Shown: one piece after another, positions 17,034-25,289 of the stretch | Numbering within the stretch: position 1 is the first letter of the stretch | Layout of the letters: each line of letters begins with the position of its first letter | Assembly: GCA_013388745.1 (NCBI GenBank) | Contig: JACAER010000050.1 | Location: forward strand, 1-64,000 | Direction: 5' to 3' | Length of the DNA stretch: 64,000 nt | DNA from: Chloroflexota bacterium | Lineage (GTDB): Bacteria; Chloroflexota; Anaerolineae; Aggregatilineales; Phototrophicaceae | Notes under the pieces: generated by a model | Databases searched by the model: none | What the model was told of the DNA's origin: nothing | Seen by the model: the letters and a program-made list of their open reading frames with translations, nothing else | Made by a program: the position numbers and the translations under genes

Positions 17034-20000
17034 ATGGACGTTGGCACGATCATTAACCATTACCATGTCGTCGAGCATATCGGGCGCGGCGGCATGGCCG
17101 ACGTCTGGTCGGCGCGTGATTCGCGGCTGAACCGTATGGTGGCGATCAAGACCATTCAGGCGGGGTTGACCGGCGATGCCGATCCGGTGGAGTTGTTCGA
17201 AAAAGAAGCTAAGACGATCGCGGCGCTGGAACACCCGCACATCCTGCCGATTTATGATTTCGGCGAGATCGAAGGCCAACTTTACATCGTCATGCGCTAT
17301 GTGACCGGCGGCTCGCTGGAAGATGTGCTGGAGCGCGGGCCGCTGCCGTTCGCCGAAGTGCTGCGCGTCGGGCAGGCGGTGTCGAGCGCGCTGGATTATG
17401 CCCACATGAACAAGGTGGTGCATCTCGATCTCAAACCGCCCAATATTTTGCTCGACAGCCAGAGCGCGCCGTACCTGGCGGATTTTGGGCTGGCGGCGGT
17501 GGTCGGGCCAGAAGGCCGCGTGGCGAATCCCGGCTCTGGCACGCTGCTCTACATGGCGCCGGAGCAGATGACGGAAGACGTGATCGACTATCGGGCGGAT
17601 ATTTACAGCTTCGCGGTGATGATCTTCCATATGCTGGCGGGGGCGCTGCCTTTCGACGCCACACAGCCTTTAGCGCTCAAACAGCTTCAGTATCAGGACG
17701 AAATTCCCGATATTGATGTGATTAACCCGCGGGTGCCGCCGGTGGTGAGCAAAATTCTCAAGCGCGGCACGGCGGTAGACCCGCAGCAGCGCTACGCCAG
17801 CCTGACGGATTTGTACGAAGAGCTGCGCGAGGCGCTGAGCAGCGATGGCGCGCTGCAAGTGCAGGAGTCGTGGGAACAGTACAGCGTCAGCGGCATCGAC
17901 GCCGGCGACATCATGACTGAGCCGCTGATCGAAACTGACGATATGGCGCTGCTGGAAGCGGTTGATCTGTACAGCCGGGCGCGTCATGCCTGGGCACGCG
18001 GCACGGGGCGTTTTTTGCTGGGTGTGACGCACTATATGCTGATGAGCGGCTACTATGCGCAGGCCGCGCGCTACGGACTGGAGATCGACGAATCTGGCTA
18101 TCAAATGCTGCTGCGCGGCGCGCTGGAATATGACCACGACATCGACATCTGGTGGCAAAAACTGGATAACGACAACCGCCGCTGGGTGTGCCTGCACGCG
18201 GTGCGCAGCGAAAATGCGCCGGCACGCATCCGCGCCCTTTACCGGCTGGAAACGCTGCCCGACAGCGACGTGCAGCAGATTCCGCGTATCGTGGCGCAAA
18301 CGCTGCAAGTCGAAACGTATGACGACGCCAAAATGGCGGCGCTGCGCGTTTTGGGCACGCGCTCCAAGTTGATGGCGGTGCGCCCCGAATATCAGGTGCA
18401 GACGCAGTTCCGCGCCCGGCTGATTTCCAGCCTGACGCGCATTTCGGTGCAGCAGCGCGCGCCTTCGCTGTGGCGCGAAGCGGTGTATACGCCGGAAATT
18501 GATCGGCTGGTGGCGGAAACGGCGCTGAACCAAAAATCGCCACAGGTGGCGGATCTGGCGGCGCGCACGGCAGGGCAGATGCGTTCGCTGGCGGCGGTGC
18601 GCTATCTGGCGCAGCAGCAAAAAGCAGGCGTGAAAGGCGCGCTGCGGGCGCTGGCACTGGTGCGCGACGAAGCGCCTTCGCTGCCGCCGGAAGTCGATTG
18701 GCGCGGGCGTTTTTATGCCTGGATCGCTAATACGTGGCGGCGCATTATCGACCAGCCCATGAATCTGGTGTGGCGCTTTGTGTTCGCGCTGCTCGGCAGT
18801 TGGTTGGGCATCGGCGCGAATGTCTTTTTGACCTATCGCAGTTCGGCGGTGCTGCACCCTATGCGCATGGGCAGTTCGGTGGGCTTCGGCCTGACCTTCG
18901 GCGTGATCGCGGCGCTGCTGGTGGTGCTGGCGGGCGAAGTTCCCTGGCGGCTGCGCGGCTTCTGGCCGTGGTGGTCGCGCTTTTTGCTCAGCACCGTCGC
19001 TGGCTTCGCGGTAGGCGTTTTTGCCTGGAGCGCGTATTCGTATTTGTTCCTGTATGCCGTGCCGGATGTCGATCTGATGATTTTTGGCGGTGTGGCGCTG
19101 GCCTTCGGGCTGATCGTCACCGGACAGTTTAATCTGCGCGGCTGGGCGGCGCTGGGTATCACCTGGCTCGTGCTTTACCTGTCGATGTATTTCCCGTTTC
19201 ACAATTTTTGTACGCAGGTCTATCTGTGCATGGATGCGCCGCCGTTTTCCGAAACGCCGGTGGCGCTCGTCGGCCTGCTGATCGGCGCGCTCACCGTGTG
19301 GGCCGGACGGCGGCAGAACTCCCAGGAACCCCGCGATCTCACGATCAGTGCGCGCTGGCCGGAATGGCTGAAAATCACGGGCAGCGCCGGTTTGGGGCTG
19401 GTCTGGGCAGGCGCGATCTGGCTGTTGTACGCGCTGAGTCTCGGCGATCCGCAGTGGACGCAGCATTCGGCGCTGATCTTTATCACACTGCTGACAGCGG
19501 CGGCGCTGTTCTGGCTGGTTAACAGTGAAACGCGGCGTGGGGGCAAAATCGTCACGGCGGCCATTTTTGCGCTGCTCTGGCTGGGCGTGACCTACCAGCT
19601 CTACAGTCAGAGCGCGGGCGGCGCCTGGACGCATATCGCGGCGCTGGCGCTGTCGAGCGCGCTGGTGGGCATGGGGGTCACGGCGCTTTTCAGTCGTCCG
19701 GCGGCGCTGGCCTTTTTCGGCACGGCGCTGGCGGCGTTTATCAGTCTCGGCCTGTTCCTCAACCCCTATTTCGCCGGCGCGAACCTGACGACGCTGCAAC
19801 CCACCGCGCTGGCGCTGCTGTACTATGACTTCGACTATCAGATTTTCACGCTGGGGCTGCCCGTCGCGCTGATGATCGCGCTCGGCGCGCATGCCCGCAC
19901 CGTGCTCGATACCGTGCTCGATTTTGTCGGCCCATCGCCGCTGGAAACTGATCGTCCAGCGGCGCTCACCGGCTTTTTGATCTTTATGCTCGCTGCCAGC

Positions 20001-20624
20001 AGCTTAGCCACCTTCCAGGCGCTCTTCAGCCTCAACAGTCTGCTGGCGACCGGCTTATCGCTGCTGGTGAACACTATCGGGTTAGCCTTCAGCGCGCCGC
20101 TGCTGGCGTTGGGCGCGCTGCTGATGGGGCTGCTCACGGTCACGCTGGCGCTCTTTATGCTCATCTGGGCGGCAGGCACGCTGCTGGCGACCATTGGCAT
20201 CTGGCGCTGGAAGCGTTGGGGCGCCTATGGGTTGATCGCGAGTCTGGCGTTTTTCGCCGTTAACCGCGTGGCGCAGGCCGTTTTGCTGCTCAATACGCTC
20301 GTGCCCAACGAAGACGGCCAACTGGTGCAGCCGGCACTGGCGCTGAGCGAAGTGCTGCTGATCGTCAACGCATGGGTCGTGTTGGTGATCGCCGTGCTGC
20401 TGCTGCGCGATCAGGTCGGGCAGATGGCGATGACTTTGGGGACGCCGCAGCGCAAAATCGCTCCCGTGCCTGCTGCGGCGCCCGCTGCGGCTGTCCAGGC
20501 TGCGCCTGTGGCGCGCGCGACGCTCGAAACGCAGCCGGACGCCTCAGAGGGTGATGGGCGCGGCGCAGCGCCTGCCTTGACCGAAGACGAAGACACGCCC
20601 ACCGAACGTGATTGGGAACGGTAG
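17034..20624 (+). CDS. Ser/Thr protein kinase fused to a polytopic membrane domain
   Basis: About 1196 residues from ATG 17034 (MDVGTIINHY). The kinase domain covers about 10-270: glycine loop IGRGGMADVW, Lys39 in VAIKTI, catalytic loop HLDLKPPN with Asp132 and Asn137, and DFG at 150-152. HLD replaces the usual HRD, making this a non-RD kinase. A soluble HEAT-like region follows (about 310-560). Residues about 580-1130 hold roughly a dozen or more hydrophobic segments, and the tail is acidic and Ala/Pro-rich. Unlike PknB-type kinases it has no PASTA repeats. The FHA protein at 9925 is a possible phospho-reader. Confidence 0.92.
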   Translation: MDVGTIINHYHVVEHIGRGGMADVWSARDSRLNRMVAIKTIQAGLTGDADPVELFEKEAKTIAALEHPHILPIYDFGEIEGQLYIVMRYVTGGSLEDVLERGPLPFAEVLRVGQAVSSALDYAHMNKVVHLDLKPPNILLDSQSAPYLADFGLAAVVGPEGRVANPGSGTLLYMAPEQMTEDVIDYRADIYSFAVMIFHMLAGALPFDATQPLALKQLQYQDEIPDIDVINPRVPPVVSKILKRGTAVDPQQRYASLTDLYEELREALSSDGALQVQESWEQYSVSGIDAGDIMTEPLIETDDMALLEAVDLYSRARHAWARGTGRFLLGVTHYMLMSGYYAQAARYGLEIDESGYQMLLRGALEYDHDIDIWWQKLDNDNRRWVCLHAVRSENAPARIRALYRLETLPDSDVQQIPRIVAQTLQVETYDDAKMAALRVLGTRSKLMAVRPEYQVQTQFRARLISSLTRISVQQRAPSLWREAVYTPEIDRLVAETALNQKSPQVADLAARTAGQMRSLAAVRYLAQQQKAGVKGALRALALVRDEAPSLPPEVDWRGRFYAWIANTWRRIIDQPMNLVWRFVFALLGSWLGIGANVFLTYRSSAVLHPMRMGSSVGFGLTFGVIAALLVVLAGEVPWRLRGFWPWWSRFLLSTVAGFAVGVFAWSAYSYLFLYAVPDVDLMIFGGVALAFGLIVTGQFNLRGWAALGITWLVLYLSMYFPFHNFCTQVYLCMDAPPFSETPVALVGLLIGALTVWAGRRQNSQEPRDLTISARWPEWLKITGSAGLGLVWAGAIWLLYALSLGDPQWTQHSALIFITLLTAAALFWLVNSETRRGGKIVTAAIFALLWLGVTYQLYSQSAGGAWTHIAALALSSALVGMGVTALFSRPAALAFFGTALAAFISLGLFLNPYFAGANLTTLQPTALALLYYDFDYQIFTLGLPVALMIALGAHARTVLDTVLDFVGPSPLETDRPAALTGFLIFMLAASSLATFQALFSLNSLLATGLSLLVNTIGLAFSAPLLALGALLMGLLTVTLALFMLIWAAGTLLATIGIWRWKRWGAYGLIASLAFFAVNRVAQAVLLLNTLVPNEDGQLVQPALALSEVLLIVNAWVVLVIAVLLLRDQVGQMAMTLGTPQRKIAPVPAAAPAAAVQAAPVARATLETQPDASEGDGRGAAPALTEDEDTPTERDWER

Positions 20625-20876
20625 CGGAAGGGCCGGAGCGTATCTGGGGGTGTCTGCCTGACCGCTGTGGAACGCGCGCCGGAAAAACCCGCCGATTCTT
20701 TGACGCCGACGGAAAGGCTGCTGAGACGCCCGACGCTGCTAAGGGGCAGGCGTACTGCGACTGTTTGAGCGCGTTCCGCGATTGGGGCGTGAGTTTTCCG
20801 CAGGCGGTAGTGCGCTTGATGCTGGATACAGAGTGGAACTGGCGCGGGAAGCCGGCGCCGCTCGAAGATTGGTAGG
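20625..20876 (+). other. Spacer with an unassigned open frame
   Basis: An open frame without an ATG start (TTG at 20612, stop at 20875, 87 codons) covers most of the spacer between the kinase stop and the tRNA-Sec gene. Its latter part (CDCLSAFRDWGVSFPQAVVR, ending in PLEDW) has plausible composition, but there is no start signal or recognised family. It may be a decayed gene. Confidence 0.2.
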
Positions 20877-20972
20877 CGGGAGTGGATGGGAGTCGAACCC
20901 ACCGCGGCCTGTGCGTGACAGCCCGCCGCCGGTTTTGAAGACCGGGGCACCCACCGGGACACAGCCACCCCC
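20877..20972 (-). tRNA. selC: Selenocysteine tRNA (anticodon UCA)
   Basis: The minus strand folds as a 96-base tRNA-Sec. The acceptor stem has eight pairs (GGGGGTGG with CCACTCCC). A five-pair T arm (GTGGG-TTCGACT-CCCAT) gives the 8+5 bacterial tRNA-Sec geometry. The anticodon arm is CCGGT-CTTCAAA-ACCGG with anticodon UCA. The D stem is long (six pairs) and a long variable arm is present. The discriminator is G and CCA is not encoded. This implies that the organism reads some UGA codons as selenocysteine, provided selA, selB and selD exist elsewhere; none is in this window. A candidate selenoprotein is at 51741. Confidence 0.93.
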
Positions 20973-21142
20973 ACGCGCGATTATACACGAGAAATGCGGC
21001 GCGTTGAACCCGAATCACGGCTGCGCCGCATACGGCGGCGTGGCGCATGTGATGCTTTTCACAACCTTACGATACCCTTTTGCGTATAGCACATCAGGCG
21101 ACATTGTCTGCCTTTTTGATGATGTGAAAAAGAGGTTGCGAA

Positions 21143-21790
21143 ATGAACACAGATCGTCGCGCAAATCATGTTGCGGCTAGGATAATCACCCTGCTGGCAG
21201 TGACCGGTATCGGCGTGCTTGTTTACCGCCGCCAGCGCCGCAATTTGCCCTGTCCGGCGAAGCTCAGCTTCCTGCTGGAAAACCCGCTGATGAACCGTGT
21301 GGCCGGCGCGGAACGCCTGCTCGATCGTGCGGGAGTGCAGCCGGGAATGCGCGTGCTGGATGTGGGCTGTGGGCCAGGACGCCTCACCCTGCCCGCCGCG
21401 CGGCGTGTCGGCGCCGGCGGCGAAGTCGTCGCGCTGGATATTCAGCCGGCTATGTTGCAACGAGTGCAGAAAAAACTCGCGGCGCAGGGCATCACCCAGG
21501 TGCGGCTGCTGCAAGCCGGCGCCGGCGAAGGCAAAACCGACGCCAACAGTTTTGACCGCGCTTTCCTGGTCACTGTGCTGGGCGAAATCCCGGATAAAGT
21601 AGCGGCGCTGCGCGAAATCTATCGCGCGCTCAAGCCCGGCGGCATCCTGTCGATTACCGAAGTGTTCCCCGATCCCGACGTACAGACACCCGGCGAGATT
21701 CGCAAGCTGGCGCAAGAAACTAACTTCGTCATCGCCAGCAAAATCGGCACTTTTCCGGCGTTCACCATGAATCTGGTGAAGCCTGTTTAG
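21143..21790 (+). CDS. Membrane-anchored class I SAM methyltransferase
   Basis: 215 residues. One N-terminal hydrophobic helix (about 9-28, VAARIITLLAVTGIGVLVYRR) anchors a Rossmann-fold methyltransferase. Motif I is VLDVGCGPGRL (about 72-82), the acidic ribose-binding end of strand 2 is VVALDI, and the post-motif region (IYRALKPGGILSITEVFPDPD) is UbiE/Methyltransf_11-like. The substrate is unknown. AGAGG precedes the ATG. It begins a plus-strand run with an MFS transporter, a membrane protein and a Ddn-like protein, spaced by 5-29 bases and probably one operon. Confidence 0.85.
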   Translation: MNTDRRANHVAARIITLLAVTGIGVLVYRRQRRNLPCPAKLSFLLENPLMNRVAGAERLLDRAGVQPGMRVLDVGCGPGRLTLPAARRVGAGGEVVALDIQPAMLQRVQKKLAAQGITQVRLLQAGAGEGKTDANSFDRAFLVTVLGEIPDKVAALREIYRALKPGGILSITEVFPDPDVQTPGEIRKLAQETNFVIASKIGTFPAFTMNLVKPV

Positions 21791-21813
21791 CGCATCAACG
21801 GAAAGACAGCCTT

Positions 21814-23025
21814 ATGCTGCGGCACATCAATCACAACAACCGTCTGTTCATGCTCGGTAATTTTTTGTTCGCGCTCAGTTATGGGCTGTGGATGAATCTG
21901 CGCCAACTGCATCTCGGCGATCTCGGTGCGACTCCGGTTGAAGTAGGCACAATGTTGGGAATCGTAGCGCTTGCTGGTGGGCTGCTGCCGATCCCTGCGG
22001 GTTTGATAACCGATCGCGTCGGGCCGAAGCGTGTGCTTATCGGCGCGTGGATCGTTGCCGCGCTGGGCACGCTGATTGCGGCATTAGCCACCAATTGGCC
22101 GATGGCAGGCATCGGCTTCGCCGTGTTCATGCTGGTGATTGCGGCGAACCCGGCGACCGTCACATTTGTGCTGCTGAACACCGCTAATATAGAGGCCGAA
22201 GGCCAAGCCGAGCGTGTTATGGCGACGGTCTTTGCGTCGTGGCCAGCGGCGATGATTTTCGCGCCAGCGCTCGGTGGCCTGATCGCCCAGCAGTGGGGTA
22301 TTGGAACCGATCTGTGGCTGGGTGTGCTGGGTTTGGTCGCGGCGGTGCTGATTGTGGCGCGGGCGACAGATGTGCGCCCAGCCCCGACAGACACGCGGGT
22401 GGACGCGCGCACTTTGCTGCGCAACCGGCGCTTTGTCGCGCTGGCGATCTTCTATCCGCTCGCATTGGTCACGCTGGAAATCGGTTATGTGCTGGCGCCA
22501 ACCTATCTGGAAGCGGTGCGCGGTTACGCCGTCGGCACGATAGGCGCCTTGTTCTCGGTGCTTTCAGCAGGTTCACTGCTGTTCAACTACATTGTTGGCA
22601 AAGCACGCCCGCGAGTCAGTTTTGTCGTCCTGATCGGCGCGGTCTGGTTGGGCACGTTCTTGATCTGGCAAAGCAGTCATAGCGCGGGGACAGGAATAGC
22701 ATTCGCCCTGTTAGGCGCGATCTCGACCATGTGGCTGCTGGCGCAAACCAGTGTCGGCCAACTTGTCAGCCCACAGCAGCGCGGATTAGCTCTGGGCGTT
22801 ACCGAAACGCTCGGTTGGTTAGCAATTGCGCTGGCGTCGTGGCTGGCCGGCCAGCTCTATGAGGCCAACGCCGCGCATGATCTGCCGTTGATTGCGGGTG
22901 TGGTGGCCATGCTGCCTGTGCTGGCGCTCTGGCTGTTTTCGCCGCTAGCGCCGCCAGCTTTCCAGACAGAAACGAATGCCGCGCCGGCTGTAACCACCGC
23001 GTCCAGTCAGCCCGCCGCCGACTAA
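21814..23025 (+). CDS. Major facilitator superfamily transporter
   Basis: 403 residues with about 12 hydrophobic segments. The MFS loop 2-3 signature is GLITDRVGPKRVLIGAWIVAALG (about 65-88). The second half repeats the six-helix pattern (FYPLALVTLEIGYVLAP; LLAQTSVGQLVSPQQRGLALGVTETLGW). The protein is typical of drug or metabolite exporters and no substrate is implied. It lies 23 bases after the methyltransferase gene in the same probable operon. Confidence 0.88.
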   Translation: MLRHINHNNRLFMLGNFLFALSYGLWMNLRQLHLGDLGATPVEVGTMLGIVALAGGLLPIPAGLITDRVGPKRVLIGAWIVAALGTLIAALATNWPMAGIGFAVFMLVIAANPATVTFVLLNTANIEAEGQAERVMATVFASWPAAMIFAPALGGLIAQQWGIGTDLWLGVLGLVAAVLIVARATDVRPAPTDTRVDARTLLRNRRFVALAIFYPLALVTLEIGYVLAPTYLEAVRGYAVGTIGALFSVLSAGSLLFNYIVGKARPRVSFVVLIGAVWLGTFLIWQSSHSAGTGIAFALLGAISTMWLLAQTSVGQLVSPQQRGLALGVTETLGWLAIALASWLAGQLYEANAAHDLPLIAGVVAMLPVLALWLFSPLAPPAFQTETNAAPAVTTASSQPAAD

Positions 23026-23054
23026 AAACCGAACATGCTGAAACGGAGAACACG

Positions 23055-23465
23055 ATGTCTGCAAATTTTGCCAATGAGCACATGAAACCACAATCTGTCG
23101 CAAAAACCGGCACTGTGTCCGATCATCTGCTGGTGCGCTCTTTCGCCGCGCTGCTCTCCGGCCTGACGGCGCTGCTGTACTTGCTGATCGGTTTGCGCGT
23201 GCTGATTGTGCTGGAGGGCAGCGCCGACCAGACATGGGCGTTGGCGCCGGCGGCGGCCTATGGCCTGGGGCTTGTGCTGCTCCTGCTGCTGCGCTCGCGC
23301 TGGGTGTGGGTGCTTGGGGCGGCGCTGCAAGTTTTCGTCATCTTCACCTACTTCAATCTTGCTCCCCAACGGATACCCACTTTTGAGTTCTGGGGCATGC
23401 TGATCCGCGTGGTGCAAGCCCTGTTGTTACTGGCGCTGGCTTATCTGGCGCTGAGGAGGTCATAG
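23055..23465 (+). CDS. Small four-helix membrane protein
   Basis: 136 residues with about four transmembrane helices: ALLSGLTALLYLLIGLRVLIVL, WALAPAAAYGLGLVLLLLL, WVWVLGAALQVFVIFTYF and LIRVVQALLLLALAYLAL. The N-terminus is polar. Family unknown. GGAG lies six bases before the ATG. It sits between the MFS and Ddn-like genes of the same run. Confidence 0.7.
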   Translation: MSANFANEHMKPQSVAKTGTVSDHLLVRSFAALLSGLTALLYLLIGLRVLIVLEGSADQTWALAPAAAYGLGLVLLLLLRSRWVWVLGAALQVFVIFTYFNLAPQRIPTFEFWGMLIRVVQALLLLALAYLALRRS

Positions 23466-23470
23466 TAAGG

Positions 23471-24070
23471 ATGGCATCAGGAAAATTCATCAACGAGCGG
23501 CTGACCTATCCGGGGGGCAGTCTTCTAAAATATCTCTACAAGACACCGATTCTGCTGTACCGCATGGGGCTGGGGCCGCTGATCGGGCGGCTGTTTATGG
23601 TCATGACCACTGTCGGGCGCAAAAGCGGCCTACCGCGCCGCACCGCTATTGAATTTCACGAGTACGGCGGGCGAAAATATGCTTTCGTCGGCTGGGTCGA
23701 ATCTGATTGGTACAAAAACATCATGGCAAACCCGCTGATGACCATTCAGACGGCAGCGGGTGTCGAGCACGTGCGCGCGCGGCGCGTGGACAGCGTAGAA
23801 GACCGCACTGCGGCCTGGAACGTGGCCGAGCACAGTCCCGGCGTGCAGATGGCGATGAAGCTGTCGGGCATGACTCTGACGCGCGAGGACTTCGTGGCGC
23901 AAAAAGACCGCTTCGTCATCATCACTTTTGACCCGACTGACGAGCCGACACCACCGCCACTGGATGCCGATCTGAAGTGGCTGCCGCAGGTGGTTTTGAA
24001 CATCGCTGGCACGATCATCATTCAGGCTGTCGTGCGGCGCTGGCTGCGCGCGCGCAAGGCTGCTAATTGA
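23471..24070 (+). CDS. Ddn-like nitroreductase/deazaflavin-dependent oxidoreductase family protein
   Basis: 199 residues, second Ddn-family member in the window. Signature segments are LFMVMTTVGRKSGLPRRTAIEF (about 37-58), KYAFVGWVESDWYKNIMANPLMTIQTAAG and the later PTDEPTPPPLDADLKWLPQ. Family members usually bind F420 or a related flavin. The C-terminus (about 175-195) is a hydrophobic segment followed by WLRARKAAN. It shares the TP-rich turn and C-terminal hydrophobic helix with the protein at 1018, so the two may be paralogues. It ends the run of genes begun at 21143. Confidence 0.82.
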   Translation: MASGKFINERLTYPGGSLLKYLYKTPILLYRMGLGPLIGRLFMVMTTVGRKSGLPRRTAIEFHEYGGRKYAFVGWVESDWYKNIMANPLMTIQTAAGVEHVRARRVDSVEDRTAAWNVAEHSPGVQMAMKLSGMTLTREDFVAQKDRFVIITFDPTDEPTPPPLDADLKWLPQVVLNIAGTIIIQAVVRRWLRARKAAN

Positions 24071-24077
24071 CTGCCGC

Positions 24078-24473
24078 TCATAGTGCCGGCTTCATCACCT
24101 GAAACAGCGTGATCTGCAAGCCGTCGGGCGCGCGCAGGCGGGCGTTCAAATCGTTCCAGGGAGTCAACACCGGTTCATGAACCAATGTGGCGCCGGCAGT
24201 GAGCGCGCGTGCCACAGCCGCATGAACATCAGGCACTTCGAAGGCGAAGCGAATCTGCCCGCTGACGCGCTGCCCGACCTCAAGCGCGTCAACAGCGGCG
24301 GCATGAGTCGTGTCCAGCACTTCGAGCGTAGCGCGCCCGGCCAGAAACACCTGCCCACGCCCGTTTTCCGTCCACATCGGGCCGACATCCAGCCCCAACC
24401 CATCGCGGTAAAACGCCACCACGCGCTCGAAATCGTCGGCGGTCAGCGCGACGCGCAGTTCAATCGCGGCCAT
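24078..24473 (-). CDS. Glyoxalase/bleomycin-resistance (VOC) family protein
   Basis: About 131 residues from ATG 24473, with AGGGAGG five bases upstream; an open frame upstream to 24524 lacks such a signal. Two beta-alpha-beta-beta-beta modules are visible: LRVALTADDFERVVAFYRDGLGLDVG ... GQVFLAGRATLEVLDT, and QIRFAFEVPDVHAAVARALTAGATLVHEPVLTPWNDLNARLRAPDGLQITLFQ. VOC proteins bind metals or sequester small electrophiles; function here is unassigned. It is convergent with the Ddn-like gene, eight bases apart. Confidence 0.85.
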   Translation of the reverse strand: MAAIELRVALTADDFERVVAFYRDGLGLDVGPMWTENGRGQVFLAGRATLEVLDTTHAAAVDALEVGQRVSGQIRFAFEVPDVHAAVARALTAGATLVHEPVLTPWNDLNARLRAPDGLQITLFQVMKPAL

Positions 24474-24513
24474 CATGGCCTCCCTCACAAGCGAATGCTC
24501 CTGAGTTCCCCAT

Positions 24514-25263
24514 TTATAACACATCCCAATCGCGCGCGTTCAAAAAAAAGATGGCTGTGGGCGTTCCAGCTTGTGGCAGCGCTGTCTGCGCTAGATGCTC
24601 GCCATTGCCGCGCCGCTTGCCGCTGATCGTCTGGCCGGTGTGTGGATCGTCAAAGCGCACAGTGACCTCAATCTGAAAATCGCCGTCGCTGTCTTTTTCG
24701 CCCGTGATCGTGGTCAGCGTGCCGAACACGAGCTGTCCGGCGCGGCGCATACGCCGTTGGCGCTGCGCGCTGGTAAAAAGGCTGATGCCAAAAACGGTGA
24801 CTGCCCCTGTCCAGCACAGGCTGAAAGCGCCGAGAAACAGATCAAAGCCGAGGCTGCTGGTACCTGCAATGCGCGACGTCCGTGCGTCTGTCGCCGCATA
24901 TTCGACAGGGATGGCCTGTCCTGGCGGGTAGCGGTTATAAAGCTCTGCGCTCACCTGCTGACGCCGTGTATAGGTTGTATTATTGACATCAAACTGGTAG
25001 ATGAGTGTATAGACATCGCCCTCATCGAATTTATAATCGTTTCCGATCACCTGCCCTATGGTTTCTACACGATTGACCAGCAGCAGATTTTCCCACAGAG
25101 CGTTCAGCGAAAAGAATACGATGAACAAACCAGCGATGAAAAACACTATGAAAACGGCTGTGGCACAACCAAAGCCGCCGCTCATGCTCGCGGGATAACG
25201 GCGTTCGCCATTGACGAATGGTTCATTTCTGGGGTTAAGCAAAAACGGTTTCAAATGATCCAT
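24514..25263 (-). CDS. DUF3592-type membrane protein
   Basis: About 249 residues from ATG 25263; a TTG at 25293 would overlap the ROK gene by four bases. Transmembrane helices lie at about 32-55 (CATAVFIVFFIAGLFIVFFSLNALW) and about 140-165 (FDLFLGAFSLCWTGAVTVFGISLF). Between them lies a soluble beta-rich domain with the DUF3592 pattern (ETIGQVIGNDY ... YTLIYQFDVNNTTYTRRQQVS ... GQAIPVEYAATDARTSRI). A second similar domain follows at the C-terminus (GTLTTITGEKDSDGDFQIEVTVRF). Function is unknown. It is downstream of the sugar operon and may be read from it. Confidence 0.7.
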   Translation of the reverse strand: MDHLKPFLLNPRNEPFVNGERRYPASMSGGFGCATAVFIVFFIAGLFIVFFSLNALWENLLLVNRVETIGQVIGNDYKFDEGDVYTLIYQFDVNNTTYTRRQQVSAELYNRYPPGQAIPVEYAATDARTSRIAGTSSLGFDLFLGAFSLCWTGAVTVFGISLFTSAQRQRRMRRAGQLVFGTLTTITGEKDSDGDFQIEVTVRFDDPHTGQTISGKRRGNGEHLAQTALPQAGTPTAIFFLNARDWDVL

Positions 25264-25289
25264 CCTTGCGCATATCGTTTCCTGGATGC

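Noticed and set aside
17670-19892. Long open frame on the minus strand (740 codons)
   Set aside because: It is antisense to the kinase gene, Arg/Gln/His-rich and lacks any motif: a shadow of GC-rich coding sequence. Many similar long antisense frames (for example 13415-14443, 33669-34958, 57296-58777) were rejected for the same reason.
20612-20875. Open frame between the kinase and tRNA-Sec genes
   Set aside because: Starts only at TTG inside the kinase gene, no ribosome-binding site and no recognised domain; kept only as a note.
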